Origin: Trichopria drosophilae
Lineage: Eukaryota > Arthropoda > Insecta > Hymenoptera > Diapriidae
Direction of reading: 5' to 3'
DNA length: 64,000 nucleotides
Assembly (NCBI GenBank): GCA_030407085.1
Contig: CM059586.1
Location: 17,068,001 to 17,132,000, forward strand
Each line of letters starts with the position of its first letter. The stretch's first letter is position 1. The position numbers and the translations under genes were made by a program. The notes under the pieces are model-generated. The model was not told the origin of the DNA. It ran no database searches and saw only the letters and a program-made list of their open reading frames with translations. Positions 1-11,659 of the stretch are shown piece by piece.

Positions 1-430
1 TCGTTCAAATTTAACCCTTTGCTAGTATTTTTGAAAAAAAATGGCCGTCCTAACCCAAGGTCACCACTATGCGCCCTACTCTTATATATATTTAAGTCCT
101 GTTAAATGTGCTTATAAATTTTTGAATTTTAATTACAATTCGAACATTTAAGCATCGTTACCAGGGGACGTTTCTCCTATAACGTTCCTGGTGGATTACC
201 ATCAAGTGATGCATGAATGATAGATGCCATAGACTAATCGCGTAGCTTGCAGAGACCTTGTATCAATATACTTGACAAACGAGATTATAGGAAGCAAGTA
301 AGTAATTGGAGCATGAACTTGACTAATACTCGACTAGTGCCAGTACTTGTTAGATGAGGTTCATCCAGGTAAGCGTAGGTACGTAGGTACAAATCGTATC
401 GGAATCACTTAATAATTCGCATCCTCGAAT
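1..430. other. Unique-looking sequence with a lone splice-donor match
   Basis: No gene is readable here. On the plus strand CAG followed by GTAAGC puts a strong donor-like site at 369. No convincing acceptor or open exon lies upstream, because every frame ending at 368 has a nearby stop. A TTAACCCTTT word at 11-20 resembles the outer end of a TTAA-targeting transposon, but no partner end is visible. The donor could close a 5' untranslated exon that starts before or within the window; this is inference only. Confidence 0.25.
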
Positions 431-860
431 AGTAGCCCAGGTATCTCTGGTATCGGTCCGCTAAACTGCCAGCCGTATCCAGCAGCATTCCGTTCCGTTG
501 AGTCTGCACTTTCGAAAATGCGAAGCAAATCCGTAGACGTCCGCATCGGGGCGACGTTCTCGCTCCCTTTACGAAAGTCATCCTCTCATCGAAGCCGGTC
601 ACGTACGCGAACAGCCAATCGCCGGCCCAAGTCGCGTTGTCTCTTTGCTTCTTTCTCCGGTAGCTGGATTGAGAACGGATTAGAGTCCAAGTCCATTAAG
701 AGACGTTCCTCCCAGTCTCCAATAGTTTGCGAGCTTTCGAATCCTCTGGCATTCTTCCAGAATTCCAAGATGCACGCCGAAGGGAATGATCGCTCCATGA
801 ATTTGCAAAACACCTTCCAATTTTTATTACGGGAATTCAAAAGGTAAACCAGTGGCTCGA
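430..860. other. GC/CpG-richer island with overlapping ORFs
   Basis: This block is clearly richer in G, C and CpG than its surroundings. It is open on both strands: 109 codons on plus at 518-847, and 84 and 65 codons on minus at 586-840 and 405-602. The reading frames overlap and contradict each other, and none has a recognisable domain. I read it as an island of unique, possibly regulatory or untranslated-exon sequence rather than a proven CDS. A donor-like AAG-GTAAAC at 842 on the plus strand is compatible with an exon but has no clear partner acceptor. Confidence 0.3.
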
Positions 861-1012
861 CCCTACGGCCTCTGGATCATGTACTCGTCGATTCAGCAGG
901 GTTTGGTAGACCCAGCTATTAGCTATAGAAGAAAACTGAAAATCATCATTTTCAAAACTTCGACCCCCGGCACATGTCAGTCGGAATTTTCTGTTTCGAC
1001 GTACTATTTATA

Positions 1013-1230
1013 ATGGGTGCGGGTCGAAAAACCGACAAATCAAAAAACCGACAGGTAAACAAATCGACAGTCATACCCAAACAGCACAAGCTCGTCCCAG
1101 GACGTCCTCAGGAGCCCCTGAGGAGATCCCGAGGACCAAAGGCGGACATTTGAACGTCCTCAGGAGCTCCCCAAGACATCCCGGGACGGATTGTGCTGTT
1201 AGGGATAAAGCCGACACATAAAAAATAAAC
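1013..1230. repeat. Foldback-type arm fragment, split by a MITE
   Basis: From 1013 the sequence runs as imperfect short units of the type caaaaaaccgacaaat behind a gggtgcgggtc end. It resumes as 'aaagccgacacataaa' after the inserted element at 1076-1204. Similar units make up both arms of the palindrome at 23879-24039. I infer a relic of the same kind of element, with one arm broken by a later insertion and the other arm not visible. Confidence 0.4.
1076..1204. mobile_element. 129-bp MITE with inverted ends and ATA flanks
   Basis: The ends CCCAAACAGCACAA and TTGTGCTGTTAGGG are inverted copies with one mismatch. The next bases (GTCCC inside the left end, GGGAC inside the right) continue the pairing. 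The interior is GC-rich and carries self-complementary CCTCAGGAGC and CCTGAGG words. ATA at 1073-1075 and 1205-1207 would be a 3-bp target duplication. It has no coding capacity and interrupts an older repeat at 1013-1230, so it is the younger insertion. I cannot assign a transposase superfamily. Confidence 0.75.
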
Positions 1231-1239
1231 GCATTGATT

Positions 1240-2110
1240 ACCCTGTAAAAAAATTAAGGAGTTATTGGCCAGAATTTGGCATAATTTCTGGTTGGTAGGC
1301 AGATTCTGTCCTAGATACTGGTCAGATTCTCTTCCCAGGAGCGACGGTTTCTGGCCAGAATCTGGTAAAGTTTGATAGAATCTAGTGAACAGACATTTGA
1401 AAAATGTTCACATTACTAGATATGCTTACATATTTATTCCAAATCAAGCCGGATGAATATAAGTTTGACAAAATAACCCCACCAGTACTAATATGAGGTT
1501 ATGTTATACGCATTAACTCCGGACTACTCAAACATAATATTGAGCTGTCGCAGAAAATGAACATTTATACCTGCCTTTCAATGAAACTTTTGATATGTTA
1601 TTTGCAATGACAATTTGAAATCATAAGTGTAAAGAAAGGTTAGGTATGTCTTTGCATCTTTATATGCTGAAACTTATTAAATTTTGTTTATTCCGTGATT
1701 CAGACAAAAATAAAATTATGCTACAAATTGTGACATAGATATGTTATTAATGATATTTTGCACTCTTAAAACTAACATGATTAGTTTGGTAATCATCAGT
1801 TGCTTCTTTTCAAGAAAAAAATGCATTTTTTGTTTCTTCCTCGAAAGTCCACTCGGAGCCAATTTCACCATTGTTTTATATTAACTTTTTCACTGCCTTA
1901 AAAGCAACTGATTGCTATCAAACTGCTTGGAATAGTTTCAGAAGAGCAAAATGTACCAAATTTCATGGTCATATTAGAATTTTTAGCACAATTTCAAATT
2001 TTATTGTATACCAAGCAACTGTTTTTTATCAGATTTGCTTAAAGCACATAGGGGGTAGCAAATATTGGAAAGGCAAATAGTGGGAGGATTACTGTAGTAG
2101 TTTGTATAAT
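1240..2110. other. AT-rich sequence, no gene seen
   Basis: I see no gene, RNA or clear repeat in this stretch. The 69-codon ORF at 1871-2080 is short, AT-driven and has no protein-like features. Confidence 0.4.
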
Positions 2111-2118
2111 TAGTAATA

Positions 2119-2240
2119 AATTAGTAGGTTTTAACTTTTTACTAGCAAAAATGGTTACTAATTCATTTGGTGACTCACTTTTTCTTGTCTTATTAATAGC
2201 TTTTAACTAATTCAGATTTAAAGAGAAAAGTGCCAGTGTC
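2119..2240 (+). repeat. Dispersed repeat, copy A
   Basis: This stretch aligns through its length with 60433-60541, same orientation. Shared words include 'tagcaaaaatggttactaatt' broken only by small changes, 'tggt.actc.ctttt' and 'aattcag.tt'. About four in five bases agree by eye. It is non-coding and its full length is not defined. Confidence 0.55.
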
Positions 2241-2399
2241 AGTTGTCGCCTTAGAAATGCTTTCATGTTGAACTTTTGATTACGGTACCTACGAATTAAA
2301 CTTAGTTTTTAATTAACTTTTTATTGGTAATGACCGTTTTTCATAAAATTGTAGGGGGAAAAACTTACTAGCTCGTTGTTAAAAGTTATATCGTTATAT

Positions 2400-3940
2400 C
2401 GTTGTCCTAAGTTGGCAATTGAAAGTAACGCTAGGTTGGGCGGGATTTTTCTCTTCTATTCAGTATTTGGCAATATTTTACAAATACATATCATGAAAAG
2501 TACTATATTACCACGGTTAATTAAGTTTTCACATAAAATTGTTATGGTAAGACCATTTCAACATCGGTCGTACATCAAATTACACGAGAAATCGCTTACA
2601 TTGCGATTCAGAATATTCTGATGAATAAAATATACAATGCATACTACAGTTATATGCAGGTTATATGTCTGATTAATTTACACATCAAATAATAAAGTTT
2701 AAATTAAGTTTGTTGCGTATTTGCCTGGTTTGTTATTACTTCAGCGTACACTGCCAATTTAGAGCAACATCGTTCAACTTAAGGCAAGTTGTTCTTTTTT
2801 TTTAAATTGCAAGTAACTTCTTTGTTTATTAAGCTACTCAAAAATGTCCAAAGCGAAAAGTTTCCCCATTCTTAGGACGTTCGAATGGCGTATAGAGAGT
2901 TTCAATATTCACGATCTAACAAATTCTATAGCCATTTGAAAAAACCCTGCCAACTTAAAACTAATCAAATTAATTGTTCAAAAGACCATATCTCCGAAGT
3001 AAAATGTCGCATTAAATTGAAACTCATTTCAAAATTTTAATTTTTTAATTAGAAACTTTTTTGTCGTTATGTATTTTATGCTATACTCGTTTTATGCTAT
3101 ACTCTATAGCGTTGGATTAAATATATATTTTCCTCTCTGTGAACAATGTCCAACTAAATTTAACTGATTCGATTTTTGCAGTAATAAGATTAATATTAAA
3201 ATAGCAAAGTAATCGATTGGAAGAATTTGTAGTTAAAAAGTATTTGCTTTGTTTTCTATTTGAACCAATTGTGAGAATTAAAATGTGGATATTAGCGAAG
3301 GATGTTCGTAATTGGTTGACTGTATGCAAACATGAAGTAAAACAGACAATCTACCGAAATAAATTAAAATCTTACATTCACATTGATATCTATTGTAATT
3401 TTTAATTAATTTAATATTTATTACTGCTATAAGAAACAACAAATACAAATGATTAACGCCAGTAGAACACTGAGGTAATATTGTTTGTAACATGTCGGAA
3501 CTGTCCAATTATGACCCAAAATCTTGACAAGGTTGTAGATTTAAAAATTGTCCAGTTTATGGACAAATCCTGGTTATTAGGTCTCCTCTAAATACTGGAC
3601 AAAAACAGATACAAGTATTATAAATGAAGACGAAAAAGTTCAATTTTTCTGCCAGGGAAAATTATTGTTTCTTTCGAAAAAATTTAAGCTGCAAAATCCA
3701 TCTTATTTTAAATTCAACCAATTTTGAATGATAAATACACGAATTCGTCGGGATTCAGTAAAATTTTCAAAAAACCTTTGATATAAAATTGTTACGATTC
3801 AAACTATTTTGAAAATATGCCAATTCATTTCGGGTTTGATGATATTCATACTTAATGATACTGATACCGACAATAATTTTAACGTCACTTTATAACGAGT
3901 CTATATCTTAAAACAGAAGGAAATAATACATTTCTATTGA
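2400..3940. other. AT-rich sequence, no gene seen
   Basis: Only short ORFs (60-80 codons) on both strands, with overlapping and low-complexity translations. I see no domain, splice structure or repeat boundary that I can support. Confidence 0.4.
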
Positions 3941-3950
3941 ACCATTTACA

Positions 3951-4187
3951 CAGACAAATTTTTTCGGAAATTTTACTTTTCTGTGTATTTTTGGGACAGA
4001 CATGTAAAATGGAGAATATCGCCATTCATTTTAGTAAAAATGATTATAATAGTTTTTGGAATTTTTAATATTCAGACTGTAAATCGAGTAATTTTTACCA
4101 GAAATAATGGCAATTTTCTCCATTCTACGTATCTACCCAAAATTACAATCTGGAATGGTAAAATTTTCAAAAACATTGTTCTCCAGT
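3951..4187. mobile_element. Palindromic MITE-like element
   Basis: The left half (about 3951-4046) is the imperfect reverse complement of the right half (about 4088-4187). Matching words run in order: the gaaattttac region, a ttttgggacagacatgtaaaatggag region against its counterpart near 4115-4150, then gccatt and agtaaaaat. The centre is about 40 bp. Overlapping ORFs at 3983-4189 and 4072-4269 are by-products of the palindrome. Target-site duplications are not clear. Confidence 0.65.
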
Positions 4188-4318
4188 GATGATGTTCCCA
4201 GAGTGTAATGATGATTACAGATGATAATGTTGTATAATGAATCTTATATTTACAAATACAGTTCACCATTAAGAAACATGCAGAATCTGATTTTTAGATT
4301 TTAATGGTACTGCAATTA

Positions 4319-4516
4319 TTACGAAACAATTGATTCTTGAGCAGCTTTTCGTGAACTGCATGCTTTGCGTAAAAATAAACAAGGAAATACTAACATTTCA
4401 TAAAACAGCAAACTGCGGAATACTTTCTTAAGAAGTTCGATACTGGTTTTCTCAGCGACAGTTCGGTGTAAGACTTCAAGTTGAAACTTCAAGGAATTCA
4501 TAGTCGTTTCTTGCAC
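4319..4516 (-). other. 65-codon ORF, unrecognised
   Basis: A minus-strand ORF in sequence slightly less AT-rich than its flanks. The translation is mixed hydrophobic and basic (motifs such as SLKFQLEVLHRTVAEK), without a signal peptide or a domain I know. It could be a decayed exon or transposon remnant, or chance. No splice signals support it. Confidence 0.12.
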
Positions 4517-5379
4517 AAGTCCTACTTTTGTTTCCCGTTTGTAAAAAAGTAAACGACATTACTTTTGAGGTACTTTTTAAAACTAAGCAACTTATTCTTC
4601 TGTACATATTTGAACGTATGTTTGTAATGGAGCATTGATATAGTAGATAGCTGCAGTAATATGTTAGTAGAAGATAATTAACTTCAATTTAACTAATGCC
4701 TTTGAGGAAAATTAATTTCAAATCATGCGCGATTTACAGTTAATACTTGAGACAAGAAGATTACAGAGGTCACTAAGAACCATTTAGTTTTCTTTTTAGT
4801 GGTATTAATGTAGTTTCTCGACTTAAGAAACTACGCTTTTAAATACTGAAAATCTTCTTTATTAAGTGAGAATTTCTAATACGTTTTGAACGAGGTATTA
4901 AAAATTACTCTTTTAAGAATTTGTAAGTGGTCAAATAATGCTGGATAATACGATTGATAAGAAATGCTGGTGTTGGGTATAAAATATATCTTATTACGAC
5001 TTATTTCTAAAAAAATATGTAGATAATATATCTCATATTTTGATAATGTTCAGAATGCACATAACTCGAACTAAATTCACGTTCGCCTTTCGATGGTGTA
5101 TGACGTTATCTCCAGAATCTTCTCTCGTCATATCACGTGATTAGTCAAGAAATTAAATAAAATTTCTATATGCACATTTCATCAGATATAAATATCGCAT
5201 GTAAATACGCGATATTGTTGCTCTCTTGTACTGTTTTTGTATTTTTTGTATACTAATCGTGTGAAAAGATTAAGCAAGCTATGAAGATATGACATCGACT
5301 AAAAATATGTTTAATATACTATCATATACGTGGGAAAAAGTAATATCTATTTTTTAATGAGACTTTTCTTAATTTTAGG

Positions 5380-5830
5380 GTACATTGACTATAACTAAAA
5401 AAAATTCTTAGTTGATTTGACTACTTTTTAACTACTGAAAGTATTTCAATAGGTCCTCCACGGAATGTTATAGGTTATAGTTATAACCATAAACGAGTTA
5501 AATCAATAAAAAATATAGTTATGGAAACGACATTTTGGCAGTTAATGCTACTGCATTTAAAAACATTTTTAGAGTCTAACTACGTAGTACACTAAAAACT
5601 ATTCAACATGCTGGAGCGGTATATTTTTAATTGAATTTAGCACAACTACATTTTTAGTTGATTTAACTTCTTTACGGTAGTAACTGCCACTTAGAAAATG
5701 TTTGAATTAACTAAATGTTGTTCAAACGGTATAATGACTCAGTTGGAAGAACTAATATGTAGTTACCTTAACTAAATGTTTAGGTGCTCACGGGTACCAC
5801 ATCTTTAGTCAATATTAAACATAAAAAATC
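5380..5830. repeat. MITE-like cluster of self-complementary words
   Basis: Words of the type gttaaatcaataaaaaatatag (5498-5519) recur in inverted form near 5645-5668 as 'actacatttttagttgatttaac'. Further taactaaatgtt and ttagttgattt words sit at both ends. This looks like one or two worn inverted-repeat elements, but the borders are not clean and no target duplication was found. Confidence 0.35.
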
Positions 5831-6119
5831 ACACAGTTACTGTAAAATAATATTGTATAAAAGTTAGAAGATTTTAAAACTTTAGCTATTATGAAAAACG
5901 TATTAACTATTTTTAGCAAACGACATTCTTACAGTTTTAAGAAATGTTACACTTTTAAATAAATCATTCTTCTACCAAGTAACATGTTTAGTGTATAATT
6001 CAATAGCAAATCCTGTAATTATCAATAGTTCTTAACAGTTAGTTTACAATATTAGAGAAAACCAAGAATTTAAGTCAGAATACCTATTCTTTTCGCGATT
6101 CAGTCACTGCACTGGATAA

Positions 6120-7260
6120 TTATATTTAATAGTATAATATTCATGGATCTTCAGATCCGTCCCGAAGTCAAACGATGATAACCTTTCCATTAAACGCCAG
6201 GATCGATCATTATCCGCGATGTAATCGTTATTACTTAATCCCTATAACGAACCCCATAAATTGTTATTATAAGAACACAATACTAATTGACGTTAATTTC
6301 TAACTAAGTGTTTATATTTTTCAGGTTTCATTCCGAGATCTAGCCGTGCAGAACGGATTGCGTAAGTACCGAGGCTTTTACAAAACTTTGGTTAAGTAAA
6401 CCGTAATGCTGCAATTTTCACAGCCTCCCATCTACTTAAGATCCGGAAAAATCATAAATCGCAAAAACCATAAATCGTAAAAATTTTAGGTAAGACTTTT
6501 CGGAATTTCTCGGGTCGCACGCGCATTTTCTTCCTCTAATTGCACTTACGTGTAAAGTGGCGTATATTAACCTATTCGCTTCTCAAGTTGTGCAACAAAT
6601 AACGCAATGATCCTCAAGAAGTGCGAAATGCAGATAAATTATTTTCAAACGCCCGCGTGCAATTAGTTCGCGTTGTTAGCGGCCGCAAACGTTTAGACAA
6701 GATTACGGGATGAGTCAGGAAAATTAAGCAAAATGACAGAATAAAGCTCTCTTACTTTGTCCCACGTATGGTCTCTATCTATGTGCATTTATGGCCGGGC
6801 ATTACCTTTCTCTTTTATCTCTACCGTAGCATGGTTATCCCGTAAAATAATAAAAGAACTTGGAAAATCGTGGAAAGTCCATATTTTTCTCGTTTTATTA
6901 GACTTCTTTTAATTGCCGCGAAAGTTTCGCAATTGAAAATAACAGAATCCGCAGATTGGAAAGCATTGTGCATGGAAATTTTTCAATAATTTCGACCTTA
7001 TTCGGTGTAGCACGTGATGCGTTTATCCTTGGGAATGATAATGTCAAGTTTCCTCCGCTGCTGCTAAAGTTTTCGCGTGATAGTTAAAAACAATGATCGC
7101 GTGATTCCAAATAGAAACGGCAGAAATATTTTAATAGTCCATCTGTAATCGCTGTGCAACGGCAATTCTATTTGCGGAGTACTAGTTTTCAAATGGCTAT
7201 TACCTTTCGGTGTATGGTCACTATTTGTAGAAGTGAAATACACGTACGGCATTATAGAAT
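6120..7260. other. CpG-richer island around a candidate microexon
   Basis: Compared with the flanks this stretch is rich in CpG words, including a NotI-type gcggccgc near 6680, cgcacgcgc near 6517 and a tgagtca AP-1-like word near 6712. It contains the candidate exon at 6325-6361. No long ORF is present. Low substitution load around a small exon would fit conserved intronic control sequence, which is inference. Confidence 0.3.
6325..6361 (+). other. Candidate 37-nt exon
   Basis: The segment is preceded by a T-rich tract ending 'tatatttttcag' and followed by GTAAGT, so both splice signals match the consensus. It is GC-richer than the flanking DNA and has no ATG. One of the two frames open through the exon leaves two bases over; it continues into the candidate exon at 51724-51747 and then the one at 58610 without a stop. 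It could be an internal microexon or a 5' UTR exon of a plus-strand gene with a very long intron. Transcript evidence is absent. Confidence 0.4.
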
Positions 7261-9085
7261 CCTAAGATGAAATTTTTGTGAGCGATTTATGTTTGTATTA
7301 CTGGTTTACTAATGCGGAAACTATTATTTTAATTATTATTGGTGTGGACTTGATTTTTGCAAAGATCTACTAATTGCACTAGATCTCTGGAAAGTATTCT
7401 TAAAATTTATTTTTAGAATAAGTAGTTTAACCGGTTACTCATAGTTAACAAGTTGAAACTAATTTGGATATATTTATTAGGGTGTCGTAAACAAATAAAG
7501 TCAAAGAAATTTGTTTGTTTTATTGGTCAGCAATTTGTTATTGCGAATGAATGCAGATAACAGTTACATAGCGACAAATCTTATTGAATGCTAAATTTTT
7601 ATGTAAATTTTTTAAGAATAAACACTTTTTTACTCTTCACATTTTTCTCGTGTTCTACCGAAGCTTTTGAAATTTTATTTGGAAAAAGTATTTGGAAATT
7701 GTACTTTTACGCTGTAATATTTTTGGTGAAATTGTTAATACAAAAACGTAACACTCGTGATATTTATACCTTTTCGATTCAGGGCAGAAGTTACTAATAT
7801 ATGAAAGAATATAAATATGAAAGAATAAATATGAAAACTAGATATAACAGAATCTGAAGTAAAAGTACGAAGTTTTTAAGAATAATTTGTTTTAATGTAA
7901 ACTGAAAAGTCTGAAAAAAGGTTGACGTTATATTTTAAATAATTTTTAGACTTTAAATCGCTTCTAGTGTTTATTTATGTCCAATTAATTTAAACATTTT
8001 ATTTACATAGTAATTTCTTGATTTGTCACCTTTCCCCGCTTCTGAGCAGTATAAAGAAACTTTACTAGTCTTACGAATTTTTTATTAACATTTTCTCTAT
8101 GAAAAAAAGGACGTTGATGCTTTTTGGTAATTTTTAGACTTTAAATCGCTTGAAAGTATTTTTTTTATAAAAATGTCAAGAGTAAAAAATTCATTATTTT
8201 TTGCCATACCTTCAAAATTAGTACCCAGAACGATTTCTGACTGTGTAATTTTGTTGTGAATTTATTGTTAATAACAAATTACTGACCAGTGCAAAATATT
8301 TTTCGGTGTTTTGATAATAACTTAATAAATCGATGCCTTTTTACCACTGCGTATTGTCATTTTATTTTAGGTGTATTGAAGATTTCCTCTGCACATTTTG
8401 TAAAATTAAAACACGTTTTTCTAACATATGTTTACGGTAAAAAGAAAAATGATACTTGTCATGTGGTGTATAGTCTGACAACTTAAGGCGGTTCTAAAGT
8501 GTTCCGCTGATAAGGTAGGAATGAATGCAGAAAATCGAAAATAAAAAATATCTGAATCAATGTGTCAAAATTTGGACTCTGTAAGGGTGATTCTAGTTAC
8601 TATATACAGCTAATTATCGAATGACAACGAAAGTAATTTGGAATTGAATTAGAGATATTAGAAATAGATGATTTTTATTTATTTCCAATAACACTCGGTC
8701 AATTCTTAATTAACTTCTGTGTGACATTCTGTAATAGTCGTATATAGCAAGTACAATTCGCCTTACACAGCACGAATTTTGAAAAATTGTTTCGGACATT
8801 TTTAATTTCCGCATATTATCGTATTAATTTTACAACACATGCCCACTATTTTTTATATTTCATGAACTCCCGAGTAGGTTCAGGCCCTGATCAGGGTGTA
8901 ACGCTTTTGGTCAAGCCCTGATCAGGACCTTAATAAATTTCTAGTCGAGTTGTAGATTTACTATACAAATATTTAACAGGGTACCTAACAATCATTGATA
9001 TGATTCAATTGACAATGCCGATTCTAACTGCAACAAAACTTTCATCGTTATTTTAATAATACTGAACTCTTAAATTTCATTTAAT
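7260..9085. other. AT-rich sequence with a short direct repeat
   Basis: No gene is supported. A stretch 'atttttagactttaaatcgctt' occurs at about 7945 and again at about 8128, the only clear local repeat. Two CCTGATCAGG palindromes lie near 8888 and 8927. The ORFs at 7588-7797 and 8289-8486 are AT-driven. The first starts with a hydrophobic stretch, but that is expected from T-rich DNA. Confidence 0.35.
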
Positions 9086-9090
9086 AATAA

Positions 9091-9988
9091 CACAGGTCAA
9101 CAAAATTTATGCCCAGAAATCGGACTACACTTTTCGGAAACTTTTCGTTGCGCTGAATCCAAATTTAACCGTAGAATTGTTCTATCACATCAAGATTTTG
9201 AGATATCCTAACCTAAAAGTGCAAAAAAACACTGTTTTTGCTCAAATTCCATAAGTTTTTGTGGGGAAACAAGATTATTATTAGCAATTTGGTATGAACA
9301 ATATTAAGGTGCTATTGATCGGCTTTAATATGCTTTTTTAGTAATTCCGATATTTTGTAACACTTTTTAGTAAATGTGTAATTATATGAAATTAACTAAC
9401 AAACTGAGACCGATGTTTTTGCTAAAAATTGTTCTATTACGTCAGGATGTTGAAATATCCTAACCTAAAAGTGCGAAAAACACAGTTTTTGTGGCGGAAT
9501 AAATTTTTTTCGCAATTTGACAAAAACCTGATTAAAATGCATTCATCAGAAACCTGAGAATATTTTTCCGACGGTGTTCGATGTGCTGAATCAAAATCTG
9601 GTCGTATAATCACTCTATGGCGTCAGACTTTTGAGGTAACCTAACCTAAAAGTGCAAGAAACGAAAATCGTCATCGTCACTTGACAAAAACTTCGATAAC
9701 TCATTTAAAAATAATCGTACGAAATAACTGAAAAAGCATTTTAAAGTTGATGAATACCGCTTTAATCTGGTTCTTTCCAATGTTTGAACGAACATTTTTT
9801 TATGCCCCAAAAACTTACTGAATCTGAGCAAAAACAGTATTTTTTGCACTTTTAGGTTAGGATATCTTAAAATCCTGACGTGATGGAACAATTATGCAAC
9901 CAGAATTTGCATTCAGCTCATTCAAACCTTCATAAAAGTATAGTTCGGTTTCTGGGTATGGAGTTTGGCTTTATTTTGTTGTCCTATG
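9091..9988. mobile_element. Long inverted-repeat element with repeated core
   Basis: The ends CACAGGTCAACAAAAT (9091) and ATTTTGTTGTCCTATG (to 9988) are inverted copies. Inverted arms of roughly 230 bp follow: about 9091-9330 pairs with about 9735-9988. Each arm holds a core with a gctgaat word, a 'gttctatcac..caagatttt' stretch and 'atcctaacctaaaagtgc'. Two further cores in the left arm's orientation lie near 9405-9500 and 9575-9670, giving three cores one way and one the other. No transposase is encoded and the ORF at 9646-9891 is a by-product. It is a foldback-like non-autonomous element by structure. Confidence 0.75.
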
Positions 9989-10139
9989 TAATTCGACATT
10001 CACTCATCTAAGAATACTTCTGTTAGTCTAATTTTCTGAATGCAATATTTCCTGTACACATCTATTTAATGTAAACAACGCATAAGCAATAATAAGGAAT
10101 AAGCATACAAAAAATGTTGTGTCTAGAGATATACTTCGG

Positions 10140-11070
10140 AAATGCAATTCATTTGTTGCGGTTAGTCGAATATATTTTGTGGAGGTAAAAATTCATGAGT
10201 GAAGATTCCATAAGATTCGATTTATCGATTGAAATGGTCTTACTCTATTGTTCGTCGAATACATTTTTATGCACATAATCAATGGAATACAGTTCAATTT
10301 TAGAATTCACCAGTACACTTCAATGAATATTGTGCATAGTTGAATTCCAGTCGCAAAACAGTTGTGAGAATTTAATCCATAGAAGAATAAAATGAAATTA
10401 AATTCTTGGCTAAATCAAATTGAAATTGTTGGGGCTTTGAAATATTTTGTTTTGTAGTACAATTTAGAAAAATGAATTCAACATTGAATTATCAGAATTT
10501 AATTCTTCAAAACTTCGAAAAATGGTGTTTAAAAAGTTACACAATTAAATAATACAAATATCCAGAATATTCGATTATGCATTACGGAATTCAGTTTGTG
10601 ATACATAAAAGTAAATTCGCAGTAGTATTTGATTTAAACAAGAAACTTCGAAGGCTTGAATTCATTAATAAATGTCCATATTAAAATCCGTAAAGAGTTC
10701 CCTAAAATTTCGAATAAATTTGTAGCCACATCAATTTATCAAAGCCATGTAATTCATAAAATAATAAATTCAATCTTGTCCATTGAAAAATTCATAGACT
10801 AAAATAATGAAAGAAGTTAATTCATCCAGAAAATTCATGAAAGTTAATTTCTACAATAAATGACTGTATTCAAAATTCACGAAATACGTATTCATCAATA
10901 TATCAATAATTAATTTACAAACGAATGGTTAAGCTCAATTATTCTATAAATTTATAGAATTTAATTAATTCAAGAATTCATTAAAATGATTTCATCCAAT
11001 TAAGAGAAATTAATTCCTTGGACGTAAATGCCTAATGCACTTTTCGAATTTACTTTATGCAGTGCATCAT
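10140..11070. repeat. Region saturated with AATTC/GAATT words
   Basis: By hand count about thirty AATTC or GAATT words occur in roughly 930 bases, including several full GAATTC sites (for example near 10303, 10342, 10474, 10587, 10643 and 10973). In DNA of this composition only a handful is expected. The words are not at a fixed spacing, so this is cryptic simplicity rather than a clean tandem array. No gene is seen. Confidence 0.5.
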
Positions 11071-11255
11071 ATAAATTCCCTTCTTCTAATTTTTTAATGT
11101 TTTATTTAAAAAACTCTCCATTTTAAGATATGTAATTAGTCGAGAACTATTTGGCGAATATAATTTTATGTTAAAAATTACCATGCATTACCTATTATTA
11201 TACTAAGAAGTAATTAAACTTTCTAAAATCATATTCCAAACAAATTTTTCATATT

Positions 11256-11657
11256 CTAAGTACCACAATTGATCTCGTTGCATGTTCTGAATGCTCTTTC
11301 TATTTTACATACGAATGCGTCAGAATTCTTTTGTCCTATATGTTTTCGAAGATAAAATTCGTCCATAGCATAAAGGTCTTGCAGGATTTTGGGACTAGCG
11401 AGGAAACTGCGACGACCACTGGCAAAATTATGGCGAGCCCGAGATGCATCGCTTCTCTCTTTAGCGATAAAGCTCATAAAATCGTAAAATGCGACATGTC
11501 AGACCTGGCAATGAGTGGTCTTTTTTGGCCATACCGTGCAAAATGTGCACTTTCCTCTATCCAACGTGCTAAATTTTCCTTGAAAAATAGCTCAGTGCAC
11601 TGCCATCATGATAGATCTTATAAGTTTAAAAAATTACACAAAATAAATATAATATAA
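11256..11657. other. Less AT-rich block with overlapping ORFs
   Basis: A 73-codon ORF on minus (11256-11477) and a 108-codon ORF on plus (11331-11657) overlap. The minus translation is mixed, charged and protein-like (for example the run DLYAMDEFYLRKHIGQK). It lacks any family motif I know. It may be a worn coding fragment, possibly from a mobile element, or an exon. I see no matching splice sites. Confidence 0.2.
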
Positions 11658-11659
11658 TA

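Noticed and set aside
405..847. Protein gene from the opposing ORFs of 65-109 codons
   Set aside because: Both strands are open, the frames disagree, and no domain or splice structure favours one. Composition explains the openness.
9646..9891. 81-codon minus ORF
   Set aside because: It falls in the right arm of the inverted-repeat element at 9091-9988.
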